Shown here: in pieces, positions 8,326 to 16,651 of the stretch
How positions within the stretch are numbered: position 1 is the stretch's first letter
Layout of the letters: every line of letters starts with the position of its first letter
From: Nocardiopsis gilva YIM 90087
Lineage (GTDB): Bacteria > Actinomycetota > Actinomycetes > Streptosporangiales > Streptosporangiaceae
Reading direction: 5' to 3'
DNA: 64,000 nucleotides
NCBI RefSeq assembly: GCF_002263495.1
Contig: NZ_CP022753.1
Span: 2,418,001 to 2,482,000, forward strand
Position numbers and translations under genes: made by a program
Notes under the pieces: model-generated
Databases searched by the model: none
Told to the model about the DNA's origin: nothing
What the model saw: the letters and a program-made list of their open reading frames with translations, nothing else

Positions 8326-9630
8326 TCAGGCGCTGATGACGGAGAGCGTGGTGTCCTCGAAGCGGGTCAAGGCGTCATGGACGGCGCCGAGGACCACCGC
8401 GCGGTCGCCGAGGGCCGACAGTTCGAGGTCCGGCGGGAAGAGGAGGCGCCCGGCGAGGGCGGACCTGAGCGGGGCGCGCAGGGCGTCGCCGACACCGGAG
8501 ATGCCGCCGCCGAGGACGACCAGGTCGGGGTTGAGGACCAGGAGCATGGGGGAGATGCCCTCGGCGAGGCGTTGGCAGAGGCGGTAGAGGACCCGCAGTG
8601 CGACCGGGTCTCCCTCCTTGGCGCTGGTGGCGATCGCTGGGACGTGTTCGCCGTCGGACGCCGCGGAGAAGCGGCGGCGCAGGGGAGAGTCGGTGGACGC
8701 GCCTGGCCGGGCGAACTCCTCGGTCACCATTTCCACGATCGCGTCGGCGTTGACGCTGGACTCCAGCGGGCCGAACCCGGCCGGGGGGTGAGGAGAGCCG
8801 GGCAATGGGGCATAACCGATCTCTCCGGCCGCGCCGTTGTGGCCGCGCAGAACGTGGCCGCCGGTGATGATCCCCGCCCCCAGACGCTGGCCGAGCAGCA
8901 GGAAGACCACGTCCTGGCGGTCGCGCGCCACACCGACCGCCTGCTCGGCGATCACGGCGAGGTTGGCGTCGTTCTCGACGTGCAGCGGGCACGGCAGGAA
9001 GTCGCGTGCCCAGAGGGCGAAATCCACCTCGTCCCAGTCGGGCAGGGCCGGGGCCAGGAGTACGCGGTGGGGCGGCGGTCCGACCACGCCGGGGGTCGCC
9101 AGTGACGCCGCCAGGATCGGGGCCGGTCGTGCGTCGGGGGCGCCGACGCGGCCGCTGACCGCGCCGTTGTCGACGCCGTTTCCGGCGATCCTCCCGGCGC
9201 CCGCGTCCGCCATCACGTCGTCGACGGCCGCGCGCGCCACGTCCAGGCGTTCGTCGGCGGGGGTGGACGGCGAGACCGGGTGCCGCGCCCACGCCCGGGG
9301 CGTACCGCGCAGGTCGGCGCGGCAGACCGAGACCTTGTGTGCGCCCACGTCGATCCCCAGCACCCATCCCGCGTGGGCGTTGAACTCATAGGTGCGCGCG
9401 GGGCGTCCGGGGGAGCGGCGGCCCGGCTGCGGAGCGCCCTCGCTCTCCACCAGCCAGCCCTGCGCGGTCAGCGCCTCGGTCAGTGCCTCGACCGTGGGCC
9501 GGGACAGCCCCGTGCGGTCCATGAGGGCCGACACGCGCATCGGCCCCCGCGCAGCGCGCAGCGCGTCGAGGACGAGCGACGTGTTGATCCGCCGCACCGC
9601 CGCCATCGAACCGGCGACCGGTTTGGCCAT
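8326..9630 (-). CDS. ROK-family transcriptional repressor
   Basis: The 434-residue start at 9630 was chosen for its GGGAG ribosome site; a longer reading frame upstream is unsupported. The N-terminus is a winged helix (SALMDRTGLSRPTVEALTEAL), followed by a ROK sugar-kinase fold: phosphate loop GIDVGAHKVSV, VENDANLAVIAEQAVG, LGAGIITGGHVLRG and LVVLGGGISG. The Cys-rich zinc motif of ROK kinases and NagC is missing: the region after GHNGAAGEIGY has no cysteines. It is therefore likely a sugar-responsive repressor, not a kinase. It is divergent from the sugar ABC operon at 9900, and perfect inverted repeats lie between them. Confidence 0.9.
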   Translation of the reverse strand: MAKPVAGSMAAVRRINTSLVLDALRAARGPMRVSALMDRTGLSRPTVEALTEALTAQGWLVESEGAPQPGRRSPGRPARTYEFNAHAGWVLGIDVGAHKVSVCRADLRGTPRAWARHPVSPSTPADERLDVARAAVDDVMADAGAGRIAGNGVDNGAVSGRVGAPDARPAPILAASLATPGVVGPPPHRVLLAPALPDWDEVDFALWARDFLPCPLHVENDANLAVIAEQAVGVARDRQDVVFLLLGQRLGAGIITGGHVLRGHNGAAGEIGYAPLPGSPHPPAGFGPLESSVNADAIVEMVTEEFARPGASTDSPLRRRFSAASDGEHVPAIATSAKEGDPVALRVLYRLCQRLAEGISPMLLVLNPDLVVLGGGISGVGDALRAPLRSALAGRLLFPPDLELSALGDRAVVLGAVHDALTRFEDTTLSVISA

Positions 9631-9761
9631 GGTGGGCTCCCAGCGTCCGCGCACCGCGCGCCTTTCGTTCTTCTTCCTCCTCAGGGGCGGCCTCGTCAAT
9701 CTCCCCACGTAACCGAGGCCTCACCCCGTCACTTCCCATGATCGCTCGCGCGGCACCGGAA

Positions 9762-9790
9762 GATCACGAAGTGATCGCGGAGCGATCCGC
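9762..9790. promoter_or_regulatory. Two adjacent perfect inverted repeats, possible operator or hairpin
   Basis: GATCAC-GAA-GTGATC (9762-9776) is directly followed by GCGGA-GCGA-TCCGC (9777-9790). They lie between the divergent ROK gene and sugar ABC operon. Either could bind the ROK repressor or form a short hairpin in its leader. Confidence 0.45.
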
Positions 9791-9824
9791 GCGACGCGGT
9801 CCGGTGATGTCGCGCAGCAGAGTG

Positions 9825-9877
9825 TTGACATCACCTCACGCCATCCGGTTCGATTTGTAAATCGTGTTGTGAAACAC
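9825..9877 (+). promoter_or_regulatory. Promoter and palindromic operators of the sugar ABC operon
   Basis: A consensus -35 box TTGACA is at 9825-9830, with a weak -10 about 18 nt later (TTCGAT). Overlapping and just downstream are two perfect inverted repeats, CGATTT-GT-AAATCG (9851-9864) and GTGTT-GTGA-AACAC (9864-9877). They sit where a repressor would block initiation; the adjacent ROK protein is the obvious candidate. Confidence 0.6.
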
Positions 9878-9899
9878 ACTCCTGCCCACGGGAGGCCGG

Positions 9900-11162
9900 A
9901 TGGGTACCACCGGACCTGGATCGTGGACCCGATCACTGGCCCTGGCCGTCGCGGGAACCCTGCTCGCGGCCACCGGCTGCGCCGGGAGCCTGCCCGGCGA
10001 GGACGGCGACGCGGTCGTCACCTTCGCCGTGACCCGTGCCTCCGGCGGCGACATGGGCGCGATCGTCGAGCGCTTCAACGAGGAGAACCCCGACGCCCGC
10101 GTTCGGATCGTCTATCTGGCCGCCGGGGCCGACGCCCAGCGCAACGCCATGGTGCAGGACCTCCAGGCGCGCACCGGGCGCTACGACGTCCTGTACACCG
10201 ACGCCGTCTGGACCGCCGAGTTCGCCGCCCGCGGCTGGCTGGAGCCGCTGGCCACGGAGCGCTTCGCCGGGCCGAACATCCTTCCGGCCGCCGCGGCCAC
10301 CGGCATGTACCAGGGCGAGCTGTACGCGGCGCCCTTCGCCACCGGCACCGGCATGCTCTACTACCGCAGCGACCTCGTCGACGACCCGCCCACCACCTGG
10401 GCGGAGCTCATCGCGGCCTGCCCGATCGCCGAGGCCAACGACATGGACTGCTATGCCGGGCAGTTCGCCCGCTACGAGGGCCTGACCGTGAACGCCACCG
10501 AGGCCATCGCCTCGGCGGGCGGGCGGATCATCGACGAGGACGGTGATGTCGTCGTCGACTCCCCCGAAGCCCGGGAAGGCCTGCGGTTCCTGGTCGACGG
10601 CTTCCGGGAGGGCTACATCCCCAAGGCCGCGCTCACCTACATGGAGGACGAGGTCCGCCTCTCCTTCCAGCGCGGCGAGCTGCTGTTCATGCGCAACTGG
10701 GCGTTCGCCTGGCCCGCCATGCAGGAGCCCGGCCCCGAGTCGCGGGTGCAGGGCAAGTTCGACGCCGTCCCGCTGCCCGGACTCGACGGACCCGGCACCG
10801 GCACGCTCGGCGGCAACAACCTCGCACTGTCCACCTACAGCGACCACAAGGCCGAGGCGCTGCGCTTCATCGAGTTCGTGCAGAGCGAGGACGTCCAGCG
10901 TCGGTGGATGGCCGAGACCAACACCCCCACCTCCTGGACGTCCAACTACGAGGACGAAGAGCTGATGGCCGCGGCGCCGCACCTCGTCCCGCAGCGCAAG
11001 GCCCTGGACGCCGTCCAGCCCCGTCCCGTCTCCCCGCGCTACAACGACGTCACCAACGCCGTGCAGAAACACGTCCACGCCGCGCTCACCGGGGCCAAGA
11101 CCGTCGACGAGGCCGTGAGCGACCTGCAGGAGGAACTGGAGTGGGCGGTGAAGGGCGCATGA
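9900..11162 (+). CDS. Sugar ABC transporter substrate-binding lipoprotein (SBP_bac_1)
   Basis: The 420-residue protein starts at the ATG 4 nt after GGGAGG. The signal peptide ends in a lipobox (LLAATGC, Cys near residue 29), so the receptor is lipid-anchored outside the cell. The fold is of the family 1 carbohydrate-binding type: VERFNEENPDARVRI, YDVLYTDAVWTAEFAA, TGTGMLYYRSDL, LLFMRNWAFAWPAM and the closing SEDVQRRWMAETNTPTSW. It heads a three-gene transporter with overlapping start/stop codons. The ligand is unknown; mono- or disaccharides are typical, and trehalose/maltose-like receptors look similar. Confidence 0.92.
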   Translation: MGTTGPGSWTRSLALAVAGTLLAATGCAGSLPGEDGDAVVTFAVTRASGGDMGAIVERFNEENPDARVRIVYLAAGADAQRNAMVQDLQARTGRYDVLYTDAVWTAEFAARGWLEPLATERFAGPNILPAAAATGMYQGELYAAPFATGTGMLYYRSDLVDDPPTTWAELIAACPIAEANDMDCYAGQFARYEGLTVNATEAIASAGGRIIDEDGDVVVDSPEAREGLRFLVDGFREGYIPKAALTYMEDEVRLSFQRGELLFMRNWAFAWPAMQEPGPESRVQGKFDAVPLPGLDGPGTGTLGGNNLALSTYSDHKAEALRFIEFVQSEDVQRRWMAETNTPTSWTSNYEDEELMAAAPHLVPQRKALDAVQPRPVSPRYNDVTNAVQKHVHAALTGAKTVDEAVSDLQEELEWAVKGA

Positions 11163-12130
11163 CCGCGCGTTCCTCGACCCCAGGGCGGGTGGACCCGGGC
11201 GCCGCCGTCACCCGGCGCGGCGGGCCGCGCCGCGGCCGCGGGGAGCGCGCCGTCGAACGCGGTCTGGCCTTCTGGCTGCTCCTGCCGACGCTCGCCGCGC
11301 TCGGCATCATCGTCGCCTACCCGGTCGGCCGCGCCGTCGTCCGCTCCCTGTTCGACGACCCCATCCACGGCGCCCCCGCCTTCGTCGGGTTCGCCAACTA
11401 CGCCGAGGCCCTGTGGGGCTTCGAACGCCTCGACTTCTGGAACGCCTTCGGCAACACCGTGCTGTTCACCGTCGTCACTGTGGCCGTGGAGACGCTGCTG
11501 GGGCTGGTCATGGCACTGGTGATGCACCGGGCCTTCCGCGGCCGGGGCATCGTGCGCGCCGCGGTGCTGCTGCCCTGGGCGCTGCCCACGGCGGTCAGTG
11601 CGGTCATGTGGGGCTGGATGCTCCAGCCCGGCGGTATCGTCAACGCCCTGCTGGGGACCGAGATCGTCTGGGGCGGCGCGGAGTGGCCGGCCAAGTGGTC
11701 GATCATGTTCGCCGAGATCTGGAAGACCTCCCCGTTCGTGGCCTTGCTCATCCTCGCCGGCCTCCAGACGATCCCGCCGCACCTGTACGAGGCGGCGGCC
11801 ATCGACGGCGCCTCCGCCTGGAGGCGGTTCACCTCCATCACGCTGCCGCTGGTCAAACCGGCCCTAGTGGTGGCGGTGCTGTTCCGCACCCTGGACGCAC
11901 TGCGCATGTACGACCTGCCGCAGATCCTCACCGGCGGCGCCAACAACACCAACACCCTGTCCATGCTGGTCATCCAGGCGGCCACGCGCGAGCTCAAGCA
12001 GGGCTACGGCGGCGCGCTGTCGACGATCACCTTCCTGTTCGTCTTCCTGTGCGCCTTCCTGCTGATCAAGGCGATCGGGGCCAACGTGTTCGCCGGCTTC
12101 GGCCAGGCCGAGGGAGGAGCGCGACGGTGA
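11159..12130 (+). CDS. Sugar ABC transporter permease, MalF type
   Basis: The 323-residue permease starts at the ATG overlapping the receptor stop (ATGA). After a basic disordered N-terminus (~35 residues) it has about six membrane helices and the EAA loop YEAAAIDGASAWRRFTSITL, followed by PLVKPALVVAVLFRTLDALR. It is the first of a heterodimeric pair. No ATPase gene is in the operon, so the pair probably uses a shared MsiK-like ATPase encoded elsewhere, as is usual for actinobacterial sugar importers (inference). Confidence 0.93.
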   Translation: MTARSSTPGRVDPGAAVTRRGGPRRGRGERAVERGLAFWLLLPTLAALGIIVAYPVGRAVVRSLFDDPIHGAPAFVGFANYAEALWGFERLDFWNAFGNTVLFTVVTVAVETLLGLVMALVMHRAFRGRGIVRAAVLLPWALPTAVSAVMWGWMLQPGGIVNALLGTEIVWGGAEWPAKWSIMFAEIWKTSPFVALLILAGLQTIPPHLYEAAAIDGASAWRRFTSITLPLVKPALVVAVLFRTLDALRMYDLPQILTGGANNTNTLSMLVIQAATRELKQGYGGALSTITFLFVFLCAFLLIKAIGANVFAGFGQAEGGARR

Positions 12131-13014
12131 GCACCACGGCCACGGCGGGGCAGGGGGCGGCGGGCACGCGGAACACCCGCTCCCGAAGACCCCTGACCTG
12201 GGAGTCCTGGGTGATCGCGGGCGGCATCCTGCTGCTCGTGCTCTACTGCCTGGCGCCCTTCTACTGGATGTTCGTCTCCAGCATCAAGGGGCCGGGGGAG
12301 ATCGCCAGCAACAGCCTGTGGCCCGCCGATCCCACGCTCGTCAACTACCGCGGCGTGTTCGGCGGCGAGAACCACTTCGGCTACGCGGTGCGCAACAGCC
12401 TGATCATCGCCGTGGCCACCACCACCCTGGCCATGGTCATCGCCGTCTTCTCCGCGTACGCGCTGGCGCGGCTGCGCTTCCGCGGCCGCAACCTGGTGCT
12501 CGGGCTGGTGCTGGCCAGCTCGATGTTCCCCGGCGTGGCCATCGTGACCCCGCTGTACCAGCTGTTCAGTGACTGGGGGTGGATCGACCAGTACCAGGCG
12601 ATGGTCCTGCCCAACATCAGCTTCGCGCTGCCGCTGGCCATCTTCGTGCTGACCACCTTCTTCCGTGAGATGCCCTGGGAGCTGGAAGAGGCCGCGCGGG
12701 TCGACGGATGCGGGCCGGTCGGCGCGTTCGCCCGGGTCATCCTGCCGCTGGCCACGCCGGGCGTGGCCACCACCGCCCTGCTGGTGTTCTTCGCGGCCTG
12801 GAACGAATACTTGATCTCCAGCGTGGTCTCCATCACTCTGGCGTCGAACCCGGTGACCGTCGCGCTCGCCAAGTTCGCCGGTGACACCGAGTTCCAGCAA
12901 CCGTTCGGGTCGCAGATGGCGGCGGGCGTCGTCGTCACACTCCCCCTCGTCGTCCTGGTGCTCCTGTTCCAGCGCCGGATCGTCCGCGGACTGTCGGCCG
13001 GGGGGTTCCGCTGA
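12127..13014 (+). CDS. Sugar ABC transporter permease, MalG type
   Basis: The GTG start overlaps the previous stop (GTGA), giving 295 residues. Features are a first helix (AGGILLLVLYCLAPFYWMF), the family segment NYRGVFGG, six predicted helices, and an EAA loop ELEEAARVDGCGPVGAFARV followed by ILPLATPGVATTALLVF. It is the partner of the MalF-type permease. The next gene begins 32 nt later, so the oxidoreductase is probably cotranscribed. Confidence 0.93.
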   Translation: MSTTATAGQGAAGTRNTRSRRPLTWESWVIAGGILLLVLYCLAPFYWMFVSSIKGPGEIASNSLWPADPTLVNYRGVFGGENHFGYAVRNSLIIAVATTTLAMVIAVFSAYALARLRFRGRNLVLGLVLASSMFPGVAIVTPLYQLFSDWGWIDQYQAMVLPNISFALPLAIFVLTTFFREMPWELEEAARVDGCGPVGAFARVILPLATPGVATTALLVFFAAWNEYLISSVVSITLASNPVTVALAKFAGDTEFQQPFGSQMAAGVVVTLPLVVLVLLFQRRIVRGLSAGGFR

Positions 13015-13046
13015 CGCCCGCAACGACAACACGTGGAGGGGGAGCC

Positions 13047-14309
13047 GTGGTACCGGTACGGGTCATGATCGTGGGAGCCGGGTCGCGCGGGGGCGGTTAC
13101 GCGCAGTGGATCGGAAACAACCCCGAGGTCGCGAAGGTCGTGGCGGTCGCCGAGCCGCGCCCGGAGTACCGGGAGCCGCTCGCCGACGCCCACGGGGTGC
13201 CGCCGGAGGCACGGTTCGACAACTGGCGCGCCGCGGCGGCGCTGCCCCGGATGGCCGACGTGGTGCTGGTGTGCACGCTGGACGACGCCCACCTCGAACC
13301 ATCGGTGGCCTTCGCCGACCTCGGCTACCACCTGCTGGTCGAGAAGCCGCTGGCGCAGACGCGGGAGGACTGCGCGGCGATCGTCGCGGCGGCGCGCCGC
13401 AACAAGGTCCTGCTCGGCGTCTGCCACGTGCTGCGCTACGCCCACTACACCCGCATGCTCAGGGAGATCATCGACTCCGGCGCCATCGGCGAGATCGTCA
13501 GTGTCGACCACGTCGAACCCGTGGGCTTCTGGCACCACGCGCACTCCTATGTGCGCGGCAACTGGCGGCGCGAGGCCGACACCGCGCCGATGCTGCTCGC
13601 CAAGTCCTGCCACGACCTGGACTGGCTGCGCTACATCGTCGGGCGCGATGCGGTGGCCGTGTCGTCGTTCGGCTCTCTCAAGCACTTCCGTCCCGAAGAC
13701 GCCCCGCCCGGCGCGGGCGAGCGCTGCGTGAGCTGTGCCGTCGAACCCGACTGCCCCTACTCGGCACTGCGCATCTACCACCGCTTCCTGGACCAGGGCC
13801 GGACCGGATGGCCCCTGGACGTGCTGACACCCGCCCCCACGAAGGAGACCATCGACGCCGCCCTGCGCGACGGCCCCTACGGCCGCTGCGTCTACCACTG
13901 CGACAACGACGTGGTCGACCACCAGGTCGTGGCGCTGGAGTTCACCGGCGGGGTGACCGCCACGTTCACCATGACCGCGTTCACCAAGGCGGGCCCGCGC
14001 CGGACCGCCATCTACGGCACCCGCGGCGAACTGTACTGCGACGGCGATCGCATCACCCACTACGACTTCCTGACCGACACGACCGAGGTCGTCGACGTCG
14101 CCGCGGCCAACAGCGGAATGATCGACACCGGCCACGGAGGCGGCGACGGCGGCCTGCTGGCCTCCTTCCTGCCCGCGGCGGCCGCCGGAGACCCGGACCT
14201 CGTCGTCACCAGCGGGCAGGACGCGCTCCGCTCCCACCTGATGGTCTTCGCGGCCGAGCAGGCCCGCCACGAGGGCCGGGTCGTGCGGCTGGAAGCTGCG
14301 GGGGCGTAG
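13047..14309 (+). CDS. Gfo/Idh/MocA-family NAD(P)-dependent oxidoreductase
   Basis: The 420-residue protein has a GTG start after GGAGGGGG. The N-terminal Rossmann domain carries VMIVGAGSRGGGYA, and the conserved EKPLAQT motif (near residue 97) contributes the catalytic Lys. The C-terminal dimerisation/substrate domain includes KSCHDLDWLRYIVG, where the Asp/His pair usually acts in catalysis. A Cys pair and a further Cys (CVSCAVEPDC, near residue 230) form an unusual potential metal-binding insertion. Being in the sugar ABC operon, it likely oxidises or epimerises the imported sugar or sugar derivative; the substrate cannot be read from sequence. Confidence 0.88.
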   Translation: MVPVRVMIVGAGSRGGGYAQWIGNNPEVAKVVAVAEPRPEYREPLADAHGVPPEARFDNWRAAAALPRMADVVLVCTLDDAHLEPSVAFADLGYHLLVEKPLAQTREDCAAIVAAARRNKVLLGVCHVLRYAHYTRMLREIIDSGAIGEIVSVDHVEPVGFWHHAHSYVRGNWRREADTAPMLLAKSCHDLDWLRYIVGRDAVAVSSFGSLKHFRPEDAPPGAGERCVSCAVEPDCPYSALRIYHRFLDQGRTGWPLDVLTPAPTKETIDAALRDGPYGRCVYHCDNDVVDHQVVALEFTGGVTATFTMTAFTKAGPRRTAIYGTRGELYCDGDRITHYDFLTDTTEVVDVAAANSGMIDTGHGGGDGGLLASFLPAAAAGDPDLVVTSGQDALRSHLMVFAAEQARHEGRVVRLEAAGA

Positions 14310-14325
14310 CACCCGAAACGATCGG

Positions 14326-14355
14326 CCCCCGTGCGGCCCTCGGAGAGCACGGGGG
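14326..14355 (+). terminator. Hairpin terminator after the sugar operon
   Basis: CCCCCGTGC and GCACGGGGG form a perfect 9-bp stem around a 12-nt loop, 16 nt past the oxidoreductase stop. There is no T-run, as is common in high-GC actinobacteria. Confidence 0.65.
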
Positions 14356-14400
14356 TAGCCTGGCGGCCACACATCCCATCATCGGCTGAGGGGGCTGGTC

Positions 14401-15234
14401 ATGGCGACGAAACGATCGGTGCGGCTGGGAACGGTGCAGGAGACCCTGCTCCTTCCCCTTTACGGGCGGGCCCGGCAGACGCGTTCGCGGCGATGGGGTG
14501 TGATCCACGACCCCAAGGCCGTCGAGATGGTCGAGACCCTGGACTACGACTTCGAGCGCTTCCGCGACGGCGGAAGCGCCGTCGGCGCGACGGCCCGGAC
14601 CGTCATGTGTGACGCGTGGGTCCGCGCGTTCCTCCGGCGCAACCCCACCGGAACGATCGTGGAGATCGGCGCGGGTCTGAATACGCGCTTCGAGCGGATC
14701 GACAACGGCACCGCCCACTGGGTCGACATCGACCTGCCCGACAGCATGGCGCTGCGCCGGGAGTTCTTCTCCGAGGGCCCACGCCGCCGCATGGTGGAGG
14801 GATCGGTCCTGGACGACGCCTGGTTCGACACCGTCCGCGCTTTCCCCGGCCCCTACCTGTTCGTCATCGAGGGCGTGCTGATGTACCTCGACCGGGTCGA
14901 GGTCGAGCGCGCGCTGCGGCGCATGGCCGAGGCCTTCCCCGGAGCGCGGTTCATCTTCGACCTGTGCGGCTCGCGCATGCTGGAGTTCCAGGACCGCCGC
15001 GGCCCCCTGCGCCATGTCGACGCCCGGCTCGCCTGGGCCTGCGAGGCCCCGGGGGAGTTCGAGCGGTGCGGCCTGCGGCTGCTCGACAGCCGTAGCATGC
15101 GCGACCTCCCCCGCATGGTGCGGATTCCCCTTCCCCTCCACATCACCATGACGGTAGCGGGCCCGCTCCTGGCCCGAGGCCCCTCCCTGCACACCTTCAA
15201 TCTCTACGAGGCGCCCGAGCCGAGCGGAGCGTAG
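14401..15234 (+). CDS. SAM-dependent methyltransferase, leucine-carboxyl-methyltransferase-like
   Basis: The 277-residue protein has a GAGGGGG ribosome site. Motif I is IVEIGAGLNTRFERID, followed by an acidic motif II (HWVDIDLPDSMALR) and a motif YLFVIEGVLMYLDRVEVERAL; the order matches the LCM/Tcmp/PPM1 fold used by polyketide and small-molecule O-methyltransferases. The N-terminal KRSVRLGTVQETLLLPLYGRA is typical of free-standing family members in actinobacteria. It has its own transcription unit between a terminator and the convergent PucR gene. Substrate unknown. Confidence 0.85.
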   Translation: MATKRSVRLGTVQETLLLPLYGRARQTRSRRWGVIHDPKAVEMVETLDYDFERFRDGGSAVGATARTVMCDAWVRAFLRRNPTGTIVEIGAGLNTRFERIDNGTAHWVDIDLPDSMALRREFFSEGPRRRMVEGSVLDDAWFDTVRAFPGPYLFVIEGVLMYLDRVEVERALRRMAEAFPGARFIFDLCGSRMLEFQDRRGPLRHVDARLAWACEAPGEFERCGLRLLDSRSMRDLPRMVRIPLPLHITMTVAGPLLARGPSLHTFNLYEAPEPSGA

Positions 15235-15299
15235 CGGGTGCTCGAGGGGGTGTCCGGCGGACGGCACGGGACGCCCCTTCGATCCCCGTGGTCCTGCCG

Positions 15300-16490
15300 C
15301 TATCCGTCCTGTGCCGTACCGGCCGCCGAGGGGTAGAGGCGCAGCGCCGTCAGTGACGCGACCAGTCCCTCACCGGTGCGGACGTCCCAGCCGGTGAGGT
15401 CGCGCCAGCGGTCCAGGCGGTAGGCCACCGAGTTGGGGTGCAGCTGGAGTGCCCGGCCCGCCCCCGCGATCGACAGTCCGTTGTCGGCGAAGGCCTCCAC
15501 CGCACCGCGCAGGTGCGGGGAGCGGCGGGCGGTCCGCACCGCGTCGGCGAACAGCGGTGCCAGCCGCTCGGCCTGCCGGGCCAGACCGATGGCCAGCCAG
15601 TCGTCGGTGAACCGGGCCGTCGGCCGCTCCGGCGAGGTCCGCGCCAGCGCCGCCTCGGCGTCGGTGATGCTCTCCACCGCCCCGGCCAGACCGGGGCGCA
15701 CCATCCCCACGCCGATCGGGACCTCCTCCGACGCCAGCTCGCGGATCCGCCGTGCGATCCGCTCCTCGTCGGCACGCTGCGCGAGCACGATGACCACCGC
15801 ACCGAGCGCCACGCAGTGCACCGCGCCGCCGGTCCCGGCCAGCGCGCGCTGCATCCGGTCGAGCCGATCCTCGGGCCACGCCTCGGCGGGCGTGCACAGG
15901 GCCAGGAACGCGCCGTCGGGGTCGTACCCCAGGCCGCGCGCGAGCGGCGCGGGCGGATCGGCGTCCGCGTCGGCGGCGGTGAGCGAGCGCAGGAATCGGT
16001 GCCGCAGGTTGGCCTGGGAGACCTGGCTGCTGCGCAAGGTCTCGGAGTAGGCGTCGGAAGCCGCCCCCGTCACCACCCGGACCCAGGTCCACACCAGGTC
16101 GACCATGTAGACCAGGTGGCCGACGAGCTCGGGATCGCGCTCCCGGGTGCGCAACAGGACACGGTTCCACGTCTCCCGGCTGGTGATGTGTACGGCGTCG
16201 AGCAGCATCTCGATCGGCAACCCTTGGCGCGCCCGGGCGCGGCTCAGCTCCCGGACGCCCTCCACCTGCGCGGGTCGGGGCGGCCGCTGCTCGGCGATGT
16301 CGTGGAGCAGCTCACGGAACTGCTCGGTCACCCACGCCCGATGGTCGGCCAGCGGGACCAGCGCGTAGTCGGGGATCTCCGCACGGATGGTGTCCACGAC
16401 ATCGGGCACCAGGTCGGCGGCGTCCTCGGCCACCTCGTGGCAGATGCGGGCGATCCGGCGCCGGACGTCCGCGCTCAGCTGCTCGGTCAT
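15300..16490 (-). CDS. PucR/CdaR-type transcriptional regulator
   Basis: The 396-residue protein has a helical N-terminal sensor region (residues ~1-150), a middle GGDEF-like fold, and a C-terminal PucR helix-turn-helix (ADNGLSIAGAGRALQLHP, then NSVAYRLDRWRDLTGWD). This architecture is typical of regulators of amino-acid, purine and amine catabolism in actinobacteria. It is divergent from a thiamine-diphosphate decarboxylase (16652) and next to a gamma-glutamylation/ethanolamine-like cluster on its own strand. Its target could be either; inverted repeats lie in the 161-nt intergenic space. Confidence 0.85.
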   Translation of the reverse strand: MTEQLSADVRRRIARICHEVAEDAADLVPDVVDTIRAEIPDYALVPLADHRAWVTEQFRELLHDIAEQRPPRPAQVEGVRELSRARARQGLPIEMLLDAVHITSRETWNRVLLRTRERDPELVGHLVYMVDLVWTWVRVVTGAASDAYSETLRSSQVSQANLRHRFLRSLTAADADADPPAPLARGLGYDPDGAFLALCTPAEAWPEDRLDRMQRALAGTGGAVHCVALGAVVIVLAQRADEERIARRIRELASEEVPIGVGMVRPGLAGAVESITDAEAALARTSPERPTARFTDDWLAIGLARQAERLAPLFADAVRTARRSPHLRGAVEAFADNGLSIAGAGRALQLHPNSVAYRLDRWRDLTGWDVRTGEGLVASLTALRLYPSAAGTAQDG

Positions 16491-16502
16491 CGTGCCTCCT
16501 TT

Positions 16503-16523
16503 GTGGATTCCACGAATACCACA
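16503..16523. promoter_or_regulatory. Inverted repeats in the PucR/decarboxylase divergent region
   Basis: GTGG-ATT-CCAC (16503-16506/16510-16513) overlaps a wider repeat TGTGG...CCACA (16502-16506/16519-16523). It lies 12 nt upstream of the PucR start, a plausible autoregulatory operator. Confidence 0.35.
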
Positions 16524-16651
16524 CGCCGAGATTCGGGCTTTCCTGGCAGATTTCGCGGGTCTCCCCGGTGAAAACTGGAAGCATCACGGAGTTTTTCACC
16601 GGACGCCGCCGGGCGATCCCCGGCCGCGTGTCCGAGAATCTGGAGGCGAAC

